From assembly GCA_937896015.1 (NCBI GenBank), contig CALBLR010000276.1, positions 1 through 7,806 on the forward strand: a DNA stretch of 7,806 bases, read 5' to 3'. The DNA is from an uncultured Prevotellaceae bacterium. Its GTDB lineage: Bacteria; Bacteroidota; Bacteroidia; Bacteroidales; Muribaculaceae. Position numbers and translations under genes: made by a program. The notes under the pieces were generated by a model. That model did not search any database and was not told the origin of the DNA. It saw only the letters and a list, made by a program, of their open reading frames with translations. Positions 1-6,504 of the stretch are shown here, piece by piece (within the stretch, counting starts at the first letter, position 1; the number at the start of each line of letters is the position of its first letter).

Positions 1-13
1 AATTTTGTACCCT

Positions 14-1906
14 ATGCAGACCAAATCACCCATATTGGAACTTAGCCGGCAGCGTGCGCTGCTGCAAGCCGAATACAAAGCCGAGCGCGACGAGTTTCGC
101 CGCCAGACCGAGGCCGTGGGCATCGAGCGCAAGGTGAGGCGCGGCGACTGCTGGTGGCCTGTGGAGGTGGGCCGCAGCCGCTATAATTCGCTCAACGACC
201 TTGTGGTGGAGCTTTCGCGCACGGCCGATGACGTGGAGACCGAGCACAACTTTGAGTATGGCCGCCCCGTGATGTTTTTCAGAGTCATGCCCGACGGCAC
301 AATCAGCTACTACAAGTTTGGCGGCACGGTGAGCTATGTGCGCGAAGGCACCATGGTGGTGAGTGTGCCCGACCAGTCGTGCGTGGGGCAGCTGCGCTCG
401 GATGCCCAGGTGGGTGTGCAGCTGTCGTTCGACGAAACCACCCACCGCCTCATGCTTGCCGCAATCGACCGTGTGATGGCTGCCAAGGGCAACCGCCTGG
501 CGGCCCTGCGCGACGCCTTCTACACACCTAATGCCGCCGCCAGCCCCACCGAGGTGAGCCGTGTGAGCCTGCCGTGGCTCAACACGGCGCAGGAGGCGGC
601 GGTCAACCGTGTGCTTGGCTCGCCCGATGTGGCCATAGTGCACGGCCCTCCGGGCACGGGCAAGACCACAACCCTTGTTGAGGCCATCTGCGAGACTCTG
701 CGGCGCGAAAACCAGGTGCTGGTGTGCGCGCAGAGCAACATGGCCGTTGACTGGATAAGCGAGCGGCTGGTGGACCGCGGCGTGGACGTGCTGCGCATAG
801 GCAACCCCACGCGCGTCACCGACAAGATGCTGTCGTTCACCTACGAGCGCCGCTTTGAGGCCCACGAACTGTATCCCGCCCTGTGGGCCGCGCGCAAGGC
901 GGCGCGCCAGATGCGGCAAAGCGGCAAGCGGCACTCCGACGACTGGCATCGCAAGCTCGACAAGCTGCGCCAGCGCGCCACCGAGCTCGAGCTGACCATC
1001 AACAACGACCTGCTGGGCAGCGCGCGCGTCATAGCCTGCACGCTGGCCGGCAGCGCCAACCGCGTGATCGACGGCATGACGTTTGGCACACTGTTTGTCG
1101 ACGAGGCCGCTCAGGCCCTTGAGGCGGCGTGCTGGATAGCCATTGCCAAGGCGCGCCGCGTGGTGCTGGCCGGCGACCACTGCCAGCTGCCGCCCACGGT
1201 GAAGAGCGTGGAGGCCATGCGCGGCGGCCTGGGCGTGACGCTGATGGAGCGCATAGCCGCCACCAACCCCCACACGGTGACCATGCTCAACGTGCAGTAT
1301 CGCATGAACGAGGCCATAATGCACTTCTCGAGCCAGTGGTTCTATGGCGGCAAGGTGCAGTCGGCCCCCGAGGTGCGCCACCGCGGCATCCTCGACTTCG
1401 ACACCCCCATCACGTGGATCGACACCGCCCAGCTGTGTCCCGATGGCCAGGAGCAGACGTCGGGCGACGGCTTCGGTCGCATCAACCGCCCCGAGGCCAG
1501 GCTCACCATAGCCGCTCTTGAGCTGTATTTCGAGCGCATAGGCATGCAGCGGCTGGTGGACGAGCGCATTGATGTGGGCATAATATCGCCCTACCGAGCC
1601 CAGGTGCAGTATCTGCGCTCGCTGGTGCGCCGCAGTGCCGAGCTGCGTCCGCTGGCCCAGGCGGTGAGCGTCAACACCGTCGACGGCTTTCAGGGGCAGG
1701 AGCGCGATGTGGTGGTGATTAGCCTGGTGCGTGCCAACGACCGCGGCCAGATAGGCTTCTTGCGCGACCTGCGCCGCATGAATGTGGCCATCACCCGCGC
1801 CCGCATGAAGCTGATAATTCTGGGCGATGTGGCCACACTCACTCGCCACCCGTTCTATAAAAAACTGCACGACTATGTGCTGAGTCTGGCGCCGCAGCCG
1901 GCCTGA
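14..1906 (+). CDS. Upf1/IGHMBP2-like superfamily 1 DNA/RNA helicase (AAA domain protein)
   Basis: Predicted ATP-driven helicase of the Upf1-like SF1B group, which unwinds or translocates on RNA or DNA in the cytoplasm; the cellular substrate of the bacterial members is not known to me. Counting 630 residues from the ATG, the visible motifs are Walker A GPPGTGKT (211-218), motif Ia CAQSNMAVD (238-246), Walker B DEAAQ (363-367), motif III GDHCQLPP (387-394), QYRMNE (428-433), motif V TVDGFQGQERD (555-565) and motif VI RRMNVAITRAR (587-597). The set is complete, so the protein should be active. Residues 1-190 resemble the N-terminal beta-barrel region of IGHMBP2-like proteins. A charged helical insert lies at about 290-330. 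The start is uncertain: the frame is open to the left edge, with TTG at 5, ATG at 14 and TTG at 35. ATG 14 gives the length I expect for Bacteroidales homologues. It is probably a separate transcription unit from the genes downstream, which have their own promoter. Confidence 0.9.
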   Translation: MQTKSPILELSRQRALLQAEYKAERDEFRRQTEAVGIERKVRRGDCWWPVEVGRSRYNSLNDLVVELSRTADDVETEHNFEYGRPVMFFRVMPDGTISYYKFGGTVSYVREGTMVVSVPDQSCVGQLRSDAQVGVQLSFDETTHRLMLAAIDRVMAAKGNRLAALRDAFYTPNAAASPTEVSRVSLPWLNTAQEAAVNRVLGSPDVAIVHGPPGTGKTTTLVEAICETLRRENQVLVCAQSNMAVDWISERLVDRGVDVLRIGNPTRVTDKMLSFTYERRFEAHELYPALWAARKAARQMRQSGKRHSDDWHRKLDKLRQRATELELTINNDLLGSARVIACTLAGSANRVIDGMTFGTLFVDEAAQALEAACWIAIAKARRVVLAGDHCQLPPTVKSVEAMRGGLGVTLMERIAATNPHTVTMLNVQYRMNEAIMHFSSQWFYGGKVQSAPEVRHRGILDFDTPITWIDTAQLCPDGQEQTSGDGFGRINRPEARLTIAALELYFERIGMQRLVDERIDVGIISPYRAQVQYLRSLVRRSAELRPLAQAVSVNTVDGFQGQERDVVVISLVRANDRGQIGFLRDLRRMNVAITRARMKLIILGDVATLTRHPFYKKLHDYVLSLAPQPA

Positions 1907-1930
1907 TGGCCGCACCAAAAGCTGCAAAAG

Positions 1931-1945
1931 CGCACAAAATGTGCG
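1931..1945 (+). terminator. small hairpin after the helicase gene, possible weak terminator
   Basis: CGCACA and TGTGCG form a perfect 6-bp stem around an AAA loop, 24 bases after the helicase stop. On the plus strand it is followed by AAAA rather than a T tract, so it is not a classical intrinsic terminator. Read on the minus strand the stem is followed by CTTTTG. It sits just upstream of the DUF177 promoter, where transcription from the helicase would be expected to end. Confidence 0.3.
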
Positions 1946-1952
1946 AAAATCG

Positions 1953-1983
1953 TTGATTATTAGCGAGAATGTTACTAACTTTG
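1953..1983 (+). promoter_or_regulatory. Bacteroidota-type promoter for DUF177-rpmF
   Basis: A TTG at 1953-1955 (-33 element) is followed by exactly 20 bases and then TAACTTTG at 1976-1983, a full match to the Bacteroidota -7 consensus TAnnTTTG. This is the arrangement known for the primary sigma factor of this phylum. Transcription should start about seven bases further on, near 1990, leaving a leader of only about 16 bases before the TTG start of the DUF177 gene. No other match of this quality was seen in the spacers of the window. Confidence 0.75.
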
Positions 1984-2005
1984 CGGTGATTTTAACTTAA
2001 TAAAG

Positions 2006-2590
2006 TTGGGAAAATTGGCTTCATTTAAGTTACCACTGCGCAGCTTAACGTTTGGTACTAAGGAATTTAGCTACCAGTTGAGCGAGGATTTCTTCAACGA
2101 AACCGGGGCATCTGAAGTGCGTCGGGCAAACGTTGCGGCCACACTCAAAGTGGTGCATGAGCACGAGGGCATCTATGAGCTGCACTTTGCGTTCAAGGGC
2201 GAGTTGCAGATTCCATGTGACCGCTGCCTCGACCTTATGCCGCTTGAAGTCGACACCACCTGGCAGATAAGGGTTAAATACGGTCCGCGCTATGACGACA
2301 GCTGCGACGACGTGCTCATGGTGCCCGAAAACTGGCGCGAGCTCGACCTGCAGCCGCTGATGCGCGACACGGTGCTGCTCACAATACCCATCAAGCACGT
2401 CCACCCCGAGGGCGGATGCAACGAGCAGATGATGGCGCAGCTTAGCAGCCACGCGGCCATCGACCTGAGCGACGATGACGACTACATGCGCCAGGCCGGA
2501 GGCGGCGATGAAGACAACGACGACAACAATGCCGACAGGGGCACCGACCCGCGCTGGGACGCCCTGAAGCAACTATTAGATAAGAATTAA
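2006..2590 (+). CDS. DUF177 (YceD-like) protein, TTG start
   Basis: Member of the DUF177/YceD family, which is linked to rpmF in most bacteria and has been implicated in ribosomal RNA or ribosome biogenesis; the exact role in Bacteroidota is not established. The 194-residue product has the family hallmark CDRCL (71-75, cysteines 71 and 74), a further cysteine at 128 in HPEGGC, a very acidic linker (about 154-178) and the C-terminal DPRWDALKQLL signature (181-191). The TTG start is forced: the frame closes at a TAA at 1976, and the first in-frame ATG falls after the CDRCL motif. The N-terminus from this TTG (GKLASFKLPLRSL) matches the usual start of Bacteroidales homologues. A second TTG at 2015 is possible but would remove conserved residues. 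It is followed after 17 A-rich bases by rpmF, so the two form one operon. Confidence 0.88.
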   Translation: MGKLASFKLPLRSLTFGTKEFSYQLSEDFFNETGASEVRRANVAATLKVVHEHEGIYELHFAFKGELQIPCDRCLDLMPLEVDTTWQIRVKYGPRYDDSCDDVLMVPENWRELDLQPLMRDTVLLTIPIKHVHPEGGCNEQMMAQLSSHAAIDLSDDDDYMRQAGGGDEDNDDNNADRGTDPRWDALKQLLDKN

Positions 2591-2607
2591 AAAAAAGTAA
2601 TAAGAAA

Positions 2608-2793
2608 ATGGCACATCCTAAACGTAGACAATCAAAGACACGCACAGCCAAGAGAAGAACTCACGACGTGGCTGTAGCTCCAACAATCGTACCCTGCACC
2701 AACTGCGGCGCATGGCATGTGTACCACACAGTATGCCCCGAGTGCGGCTACTATCGTGGCAAGAAGGTAATGGGTGAAGAGGCAGCAGTGTAA
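2608..2793 (+). CDS. rpmF: 50S ribosomal protein bL32, zinc-binding form
   Basis: Structural protein of the large ribosomal subunit, 61 residues, the usual size. The basic N-terminus MAHPKRRQSKTRTAKRRTHD is the classic bL32 start, and the zinc ribbon is formed by two CxxC pairs, cysteines 30/33 and 43/46. This is therefore the zinc-dependent (C+) paralogue type, which in some bacteria is replaced by a cysteine-free copy under zinc limitation. The leader is a poly-A stretch without a Shine-Dalgarno sequence, normal for Bacteroidota even in strongly expressed genes. It is co-transcribed with the DUF177 gene, the most widespread neighbour pairing for rpmF. No frameshift or missing residue. Confidence 0.97.
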   Translation: MAHPKRRQSKTRTAKRRTHDVAVAPTIVPCTNCGAWHVYHTVCPECGYYRGKKVMGEEAAV

Positions 2794-2825
2794 CACACAG
2801 GGCACAGCTTCCGCTTTTCACATCG

Positions 2826-2847
2826 CTAAAACACACACGTTTTTTAG
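2826..2847 (+). terminator. weak intrinsic terminator candidate after rpmF
   Basis: An AT-rich hairpin can form either as CTAAAA/TTTTAG (6 bp) or as AAAAC/GTTTT (5 bp, 6-base loop). Its 3' side includes a run of six T at 2840-2845. It lies 32 bases after the rpmF stop. The stem is weak, so termination may be partial and allow read-through into fabH. Confidence 0.35.
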
Positions 2848-2851
2848 TAAT

Positions 2852-2949
2852 GCATATCCTTGGATGGGGCCGTAGGCCCGCACGCAGGGCCGCAGTTTCA
2901 GCAACGGCGGCGGCATGTGGCGTGCGGCGGGTTCTGTTTTAGGATATTC
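2852..2949 (+). repeat. nested inverted-repeat block between rpmF and fabH
   Basis: Several complementary segments are nested in the spacer. ATATCCT (2854-2860) pairs with AGGATAT (2941-2947). CCGCACGC (2878-2885) pairs perfectly with GCGTGCGG (2920-2927). GCCGC (2889-2893) pairs with GCGGC (2907-2911 or 2910-2914). A local hairpin GGGCC-GTA-GGCCC (2867-2879) shares bases 2878-2879 with the 8-bp helix, so the two cannot both form fully. The block is much more GC-rich than the flanking leader. It could be a structured 5' leader of fabH, an attenuator, or a REP-like repeat; the sequence alone does not decide. Confidence 0.45.
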
Positions 2950-2995
2950 GTTGTTTATCAGAACTCAAGGAAAATTAAAATCATCCGTTACTATT

Positions 2996-3979
2996 ATGCT
3001 TAACGCAAAAATCACAGGCATCGCATCTTACATCCCCGACGATGTGCTCACCAACGACGACTTGGCTAAGATAGTTGACACCAACGACGAGTGGATCACC
3101 ACCCGCGTGGGCATCAAGACCCGCCACATCCTCAAGAAGGACGTGGGCTCGTCGTATATGGGCATCAAGGCTGTGAACAAGCTGCTCAGCGACACCAACA
3201 CCAAGCCCGAAGAGGTGGACTTGCTCATCTGCGCCACCTCAAACCCCGACTACCGCTTCCCGTCGACGGCTTCAATCATAATCCACCAGTGCGGCCTTGA
3301 GCCCCACTGCTATGGCTACGACATACAGGCCGCCTGCGCGGGCTTCATCGTGGCGTCGTACGACGCCAACGCCTACATAAAGTCGGGCCTCTACAAGAAG
3401 GTGGTGGTGGTGTGCGCCGAGAAGATGTCGAGCATGACCAACTATGAGGACCGCTCAACCTGCCCCCTGTTTGGCGACGGAGCGGCAGCAGTGCTGCTCG
3501 AGCCCACCGAGGACGCCGGCGTGGGTATCCAAGACGGCATATTCCATGTGGACGGCAGCGGCCTTGAGCACCTCATCTACAAGGCTGGCGGCTCGGCCCA
3601 TCCGGCATCGCACGCCACCATCGACGCCCGCGAGCACTATGTGTATCAGGAGGGCCGCGCAGTGTATAAGCACGCTGTGATGGACATGCTCACCTCGTCG
3701 AAAGACGTGATGGACCGCAACGGCCTCACCTGCGACGACATCCAGTGGTTCATTCCCCACCAGGCCAATCTGCGCATCATCGAGGCTGTGGGCTCGCGCC
3801 TTGGCATCGACCCGCAGAAGGTGCTGGTCAACATCGAGCACACCGGCAACACCAGTGCCGCCTCAATCCCCTTGTGCATGGACGAGTTCAAGCACAAGTT
3901 TAAGAAGGGCGACAAGATTGTGCTCACGGCATTCGGCGCAGGTTTCACTTGGGGTGCCGAATACCTGATTTGGGGCTGA
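2996..3979 (+). CDS. fabH: beta-ketoacyl-ACP synthase III
   Basis: Condenses an acyl-CoA primer with malonyl-ACP, releasing CO2 and CoA, and so begins fatty-acid synthesis in the cytoplasm. The 327-residue protein is of normal family length. The catalytic triad is intact: Cys114 in QAACAGF, His255 in IPHQAN, Asn285 in HTGNTSAAS. Other family features include NDEWITTRVGIKTRHI near residues 30-45, FGDGAAAVLL (159-168) and the C-terminal GAGFTWG (314-320). The ATG at 2996 was chosen because the protein from it (MLNAKITGIASYIPDD) begins like other FabH proteins. An in-frame ATG at 2915 would add 27 residues that look unlike the family and come partly from the inverted-repeat block. Between rpmF and fabH many bacteria carry plsX; it is absent here. 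No clear promoter of its own was found, so expression may depend on read-through from rpmF or on a non-consensus promoter in the spacer. Confidence 0.96.
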   Translation: MLNAKITGIASYIPDDVLTNDDLAKIVDTNDEWITTRVGIKTRHILKKDVGSSYMGIKAVNKLLSDTNTKPEEVDLLICATSNPDYRFPSTASIIIHQCGLEPHCYGYDIQAACAGFIVASYDANAYIKSGLYKKVVVVCAEKMSSMTNYEDRSTCPLFGDGAAAVLLEPTEDAGVGIQDGIFHVDGSGLEHLIYKAGGSAHPASHATIDAREHYVYQEGRAVYKHAVMDMLTSSKDVMDRNGLTCDDIQWFIPHQANLRIIEAVGSRLGIDPQKVLVNIEHTGNTSAASIPLCMDEFKHKFKKGDKIVLTAFGAGFTWGAEYLIWG

Positions 3980-3985
3980 TGCTGC

Positions 3986-4003
3986 GGCAGCCTGAGTGCT
4001 GCC
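3986..4003 (+). terminator. GC-rich hairpin just after fabH, possible terminator
   Basis: GGCAGC (3986-3991) and GCTGCC (3998-4003) form a perfect 6-bp stem with a 6-base loop, starting seven bases after the fabH stop. It is followed by TACAAAACGATATTTCTTTC, which is AT-rich but lacks an immediate T run. It could be a transcript-end or processing hairpin. Confidence 0.4.
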
Positions 4004-4022
4004 TACAAAACGATATTTCTTT

Positions 4023-4110
4023 CAAGGGCAAGAAATGCAACGACTGGCCTGCGGCGCACCCATGGCGCGCCATGCGGACCGCAACATAGTGGGTGCGTTT
4101 CTTGCCCTTG
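4023..4110 (+). repeat. 88-base extended palindrome (long hairpin) between fabH and era
   Basis: The outer arms, 4023-4039 and 4094-4110, are 17 bases long and complementary at 16 positions, with the remaining pair (T4036/G4097) a permitted G-U pair in RNA. Within the 54-base spacer the symmetry continues: ACT (4043-4045) with AGT (4088-4090), TGCGG (4050-4054) with CCGCA (4079-4083), and at the centre a perfect 14-base palindrome CATGGCGCGCCATG (4061-4074). As RNA it would fold into one long rod with small internal loops; as DNA it could extrude as a cruciform. It lies 66 bases before the era start, in non-coding sequence. Possible identities are a small non-autonomous transposon, a REP-like unit, or a structured leader of era. 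I do not recognise it. Confidence 0.65.
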
Positions 4111-4111
4111 T

Positions 4112-4125
4112 CGGCCCGAGGGCCG
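4112..4125 (+). other. GC-rich hairpin adjacent to the palindrome, era leader
   Basis: CGGCCC and GGGCCG flank GA, giving a 5-bp stem with a CGAG tetraloop, one base after the long palindrome ends. The nearest T run (TTTT at 4137-4140) is about 11 bases downstream, too far for a typical intrinsic terminator. The GGCCC/GGGCC core also occurs in reverse order in the spacer before fabH (2867-2879). Confidence 0.4.
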
Positions 4126-4175
4126 GCACAGAGCGATTTTCTAAAACTGACAATTCTCTAACAGCAAGCAAAAAA

Positions 4176-5078
4176 GTGGACAACGAGAACAAAAAGAAGC
4201 ATAGGGCCGGATTTGTGAACATAGTGGGCAACCCCAACGTGGGCAAGTCCACGCTCAGCAATCTGCTGGTGGGCGAGCGGCTGTCGATAATCACCAGCAA
4301 GGCGCAGACCACGCGCCACCGAATAATGGGCATTGTCAACGGCGACGACTACCAGATAGTGTTCAGCGACACCCCTGGCGTGCTCAAGCCCAAGTTCAAG
4401 TTGCAGGAGAGCATGCTCGACTTCTCCACCGGCGCCCTTGTCGACGCCGATGTGCTGCTGTATGTGACCGATGTGGTGGAGTCGCCCACCAAAAACAAGG
4501 ACTTCCTCGACCGCGTGGCGCGCGAAAAGGTGCCTGTGCTGCTGGTGATAAACAAAATCGACCTGCTGAAGGGGCAAAGCGACCTTGAAGCCAAAATCGA
4601 CGAGTGGAAGCAGCTGCTGCCGCAGGCCGAGGTGTGGCCCACAAGCGCGCTGGCCAAGTTCAATGTGGACAACCTGAAGCGGCGCATCATCGAGCTGCTG
4701 CCCGAAAATCCGCCCTACTTCGGCAAAGACGCGCTCACCGACCGCAGCTCGCGCTTCTTCGTGACCGAAATCGTGCGCGAGAAGATATTGCTTGAATACG
4801 ACAAGGAGGTGCCGTATTCCACCCAGGTGATTGTGGAGAAGTTCGACGAGACCGACACCTCAATCCACATCATGGCGGTGATATATGTGGAGCGCGACAG
4901 CCAGAAGGGCATCATCATAGGCCGCGGTGGCTCCAAGCTGAAGCGGCTGGGAATTGACGCCCGCAAAGAGATTGAGAAGTTTTTTGAGAAGCATGTGTAT
5001 TTGCAGCTGTTTGTGAAGGTGGAGAAGGACTGGCGCAACCAGGAGTCTAAACTCCGCCAGTTTGGCTACATCGAGTAG
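4176..5078 (+). CDS. era: GTPase Era (30S ribosome assembly), GTG start
   Basis: Era is an essential GTPase that binds the 3' end of 16S rRNA and promotes 30S subunit maturation. From the GTG the product is 300 residues, the normal family length. GTPase motifs: G1 GNPNVGKS (18-25), the TTRHRI switch region (45-50), G3 DTPG (65-68), G4 NKID (126-129), G5 SAL (157-159). The C-terminal KH RNA-binding domain (about 200-290) carries the GRGG loop at 249-252. The reading frame continues upstream to a GTG at 3996, but those 60 extra codons cross the post-fabH hairpin and the long palindrome and do not resemble any Era N-terminus. The GTG at 4176, preceded by an A-rich leader (AAGCAAAAAA), places the usual AGFVNIVG segment at residue 11, so I chose it. 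It is followed by der 68 bases later. Confidence 0.93.
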   Translation: MDNENKKKHRAGFVNIVGNPNVGKSTLSNLLVGERLSIITSKAQTTRHRIMGIVNGDDYQIVFSDTPGVLKPKFKLQESMLDFSTGALVDADVLLYVTDVVESPTKNKDFLDRVAREKVPVLLVINKIDLLKGQSDLEAKIDEWKQLLPQAEVWPTSALAKFNVDNLKRRIIELLPENPPYFGKDALTDRSSRFFVTEIVREKILLEYDKEVPYSTQVIVEKFDETDTSIHIMAVIYVERDSQKGIIIGRGGSKLKRLGIDARKEIEKFFEKHVYLQLFVKVEKDWRNQESKLRQFGYIE

Positions 5079-5146
5079 TGGGACCGCGCTTGGAATGCAC
5101 ATAAAGTAACTAACCTAAACGCATAGCACATAGTAAGATATACAAT

Positions 5147-6460
5147 ATGGGAAGATTAGTAGCAATAGTGGGACGCCCCAATGTGGGCAAGTCAACCCTG
5201 TTCAACAGGCTCACGCAGACGCGCGCCGCCATAGTCAACGACACCAGCGGCACCACGCGCGACCGCCAGTATGGCAAAATGGACTGGAATGGCATGGAGA
5301 TGTCGGTGGTCGACACCGGCGGCTGGGTGGTGAACAGCGAAGACATTTTCGAGGAGGAAATCAACAAGCAGGTGCATTTGGCCATCGAGGAGGCCGATGT
5401 GATAATTTTTGTGGTCGACATTAAAAACGGCGTCACCGACCTCGACGACCATGTGGCCCAAATCCTGCGCAGCAGCAACAAGCCCGTGATTGTGGCCACC
5501 AACAAGGCCGACAACAACGAGGGCATCTATGCCGACGCCGAGTTCTATTCGCTTGGCCTCGGCACTCCTGTGTCGATTTCGGCCATCAACGGCGGCGGCA
5601 CAGGCGATCTGCTCGACGAGGTGGTGCGCCTCATGCCCGAGAAGGCCGACGACGAGCACGAGGCCGACATTCCCCGCTTTGCCATTGTGGGCCGCCCGAA
5701 TGCCGGCAAGTCGTCGCTCATCAACTCGCTTATGAACGAGGAGCGCAACATTGTCACCAACATTGCCGGCACCACGCGCGACAGCATATATTCGCGCTAC
5801 AACAAGTTTGGCTTCGACTTCTATCTGGTCGACACTGCCGGCATACGCAAGAAGAACAAGGTGAACGAGGACATAGAATACTACTCTGTGCTGCGCAGCA
5901 TCCGCGCCATCGAAAACGCCGACGTGTGCATCCTGCTCATCGACGCCACCCGCGGCATTGAGTCGCAGGACGTGAACATATTCTCCATCATACAAAAAAA
6001 CCGCAAGGGACTCATAGTGCTTGTCAACAAGTGGGATGCCGCCCACGACAAGTCGCAGAAGTCTATCGACTATATGGAGGCCACCATACGCGAGCGCTTC
6101 GCCCCGTTCACCGACTTCCCCATTGTGTTTGGCTCGGCCCTCACCAAGCAGCGCATCCACAAGGTGCTGCAGCAGGCCATAGAGGTGTATGAAAACCGCA
6201 AGCGTGTGATTTCCACCGCTCAGCTCAACAACGCCATGCAGGAAATCATCGGTGCCCACGAGCCACCGGCCATCAAGGGCAAGTATGTGAAAATCAAGTA
6301 TGTGACCATGCTTAAGGAGGCCCGCGTGCCGTCGTTTGTGTTCTTCTGCAACTTGCCGCAGTGGATCAAAGACCCCTACAAGCGCTATCTTGAGAACCAA
6401 ATTCGCGAGCGTTGGGACTTCAGCGGCACGCCCATCAATCTCTTCTTCCGTCAAAAGTGA
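5147..6460 (+). CDS. der: GTPase Der (EngA), 50S ribosome assembly
   Basis: Der is a double-GTPase-domain protein needed for late assembly of the 50S subunit. The 437-residue product is full length. First G domain: GRPNVGKS (9-16), SGTTRD (34-39), DTGGW (56-60), NKAD (119-122). Second G domain: GRPNAGKS (182-189), AGTTRD (207-212), DTAG (229-232), NKWD (294-297). The C-terminal KH-like domain spans about 355-437. An acidic linker (about 166-173) joins the two G domains. The ATG gives the canonical [16 protein letters not shown] start. The 68-base gap after era shows neither a consensus promoter nor a terminator, so era and der are probably co-transcribed; their products act on the two subunits in parallel. 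Confidence 0.97.
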   Translation: MGRLVAIVGRPNVGKSTLFNRLTQTRAAIVNDTSGTTRDRQYGKMDWNGMEMSVVDTGGWVVNSEDIFEEEINKQVHLAIEEADVIIFVVDIKNGVTDLDDHVAQILRSSNKPVIVATNKADNNEGIYADAEFYSLGLGTPVSISAINGGGTGDLLDEVVRLMPEKADDEHEADIPRFAIVGRPNAGKSSLINSLMNEERNIVTNIAGTTRDSIYSRYNKFGFDFYLVDTAGIRKKNKVNEDIEYYSVLRSIRAIENADVCILLIDATRGIESQDVNIFSIIQKNRKGLIVLVNKWDAAHDKSQKSIDYMEATIRERFAPFTDFPIVFGSALTKQRIHKVLQQAIEVYENRKRVISTAQLNNAMQEIIGAHEPPAIKGKYVKIKYVTMLKEARVPSFVFFCNLPQWIKDPYKRYLENQIRERWDFSGTPINLFFRQK

Positions 6461-6504
6461 TTTTACACCCTTGAACACCAATTAATTATAAAACTGATTC
6501 AAAT

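Noticed and set aside
26..1927. Minus-strand open frame as long as the helicase gene (633 codons)
   Set aside because: It is the mirror of a GC-rich coding region whose codon bias suppresses antisense stops. The translation is a low-complexity mix rich in His, Gly, Ala, Val and Leu with no domain, while the plus strand carries every helicase motif.
2855..2862. TATCCTTG as a -7 promoter element for fabH
   Set aside because: It has one mismatch to TAnnTTTG, no TTG about 20 bases upstream, and lies about 135 bases before the fabH start.
2915..2995. 27-codon N-terminal extension of FabH from the ATG at 2915
   Set aside because: The extra residues do not resemble FabH N-termini and come partly from the inverted-repeat block; the ATG at 2996 gives the normal start.
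4112..4140. GC-rich hairpin plus TTTT as an intrinsic terminator before era
   Set aside because: The T run starts about 11 bases after the stem and is only four long, and termination here would cut off era, whose start lies just downstream.
5101..5146. Promoter for der in the era-der gap
   Set aside because: The gap is AT-rich but has no TAnnTTTG match; cotranscription with era is the simpler reading.
5192..6481. Minus-strand open frame of 429 codons opposite der
   Set aside because: It is antisense to a fully conserved Der gene and has no recognisable motif; a shadow frame.
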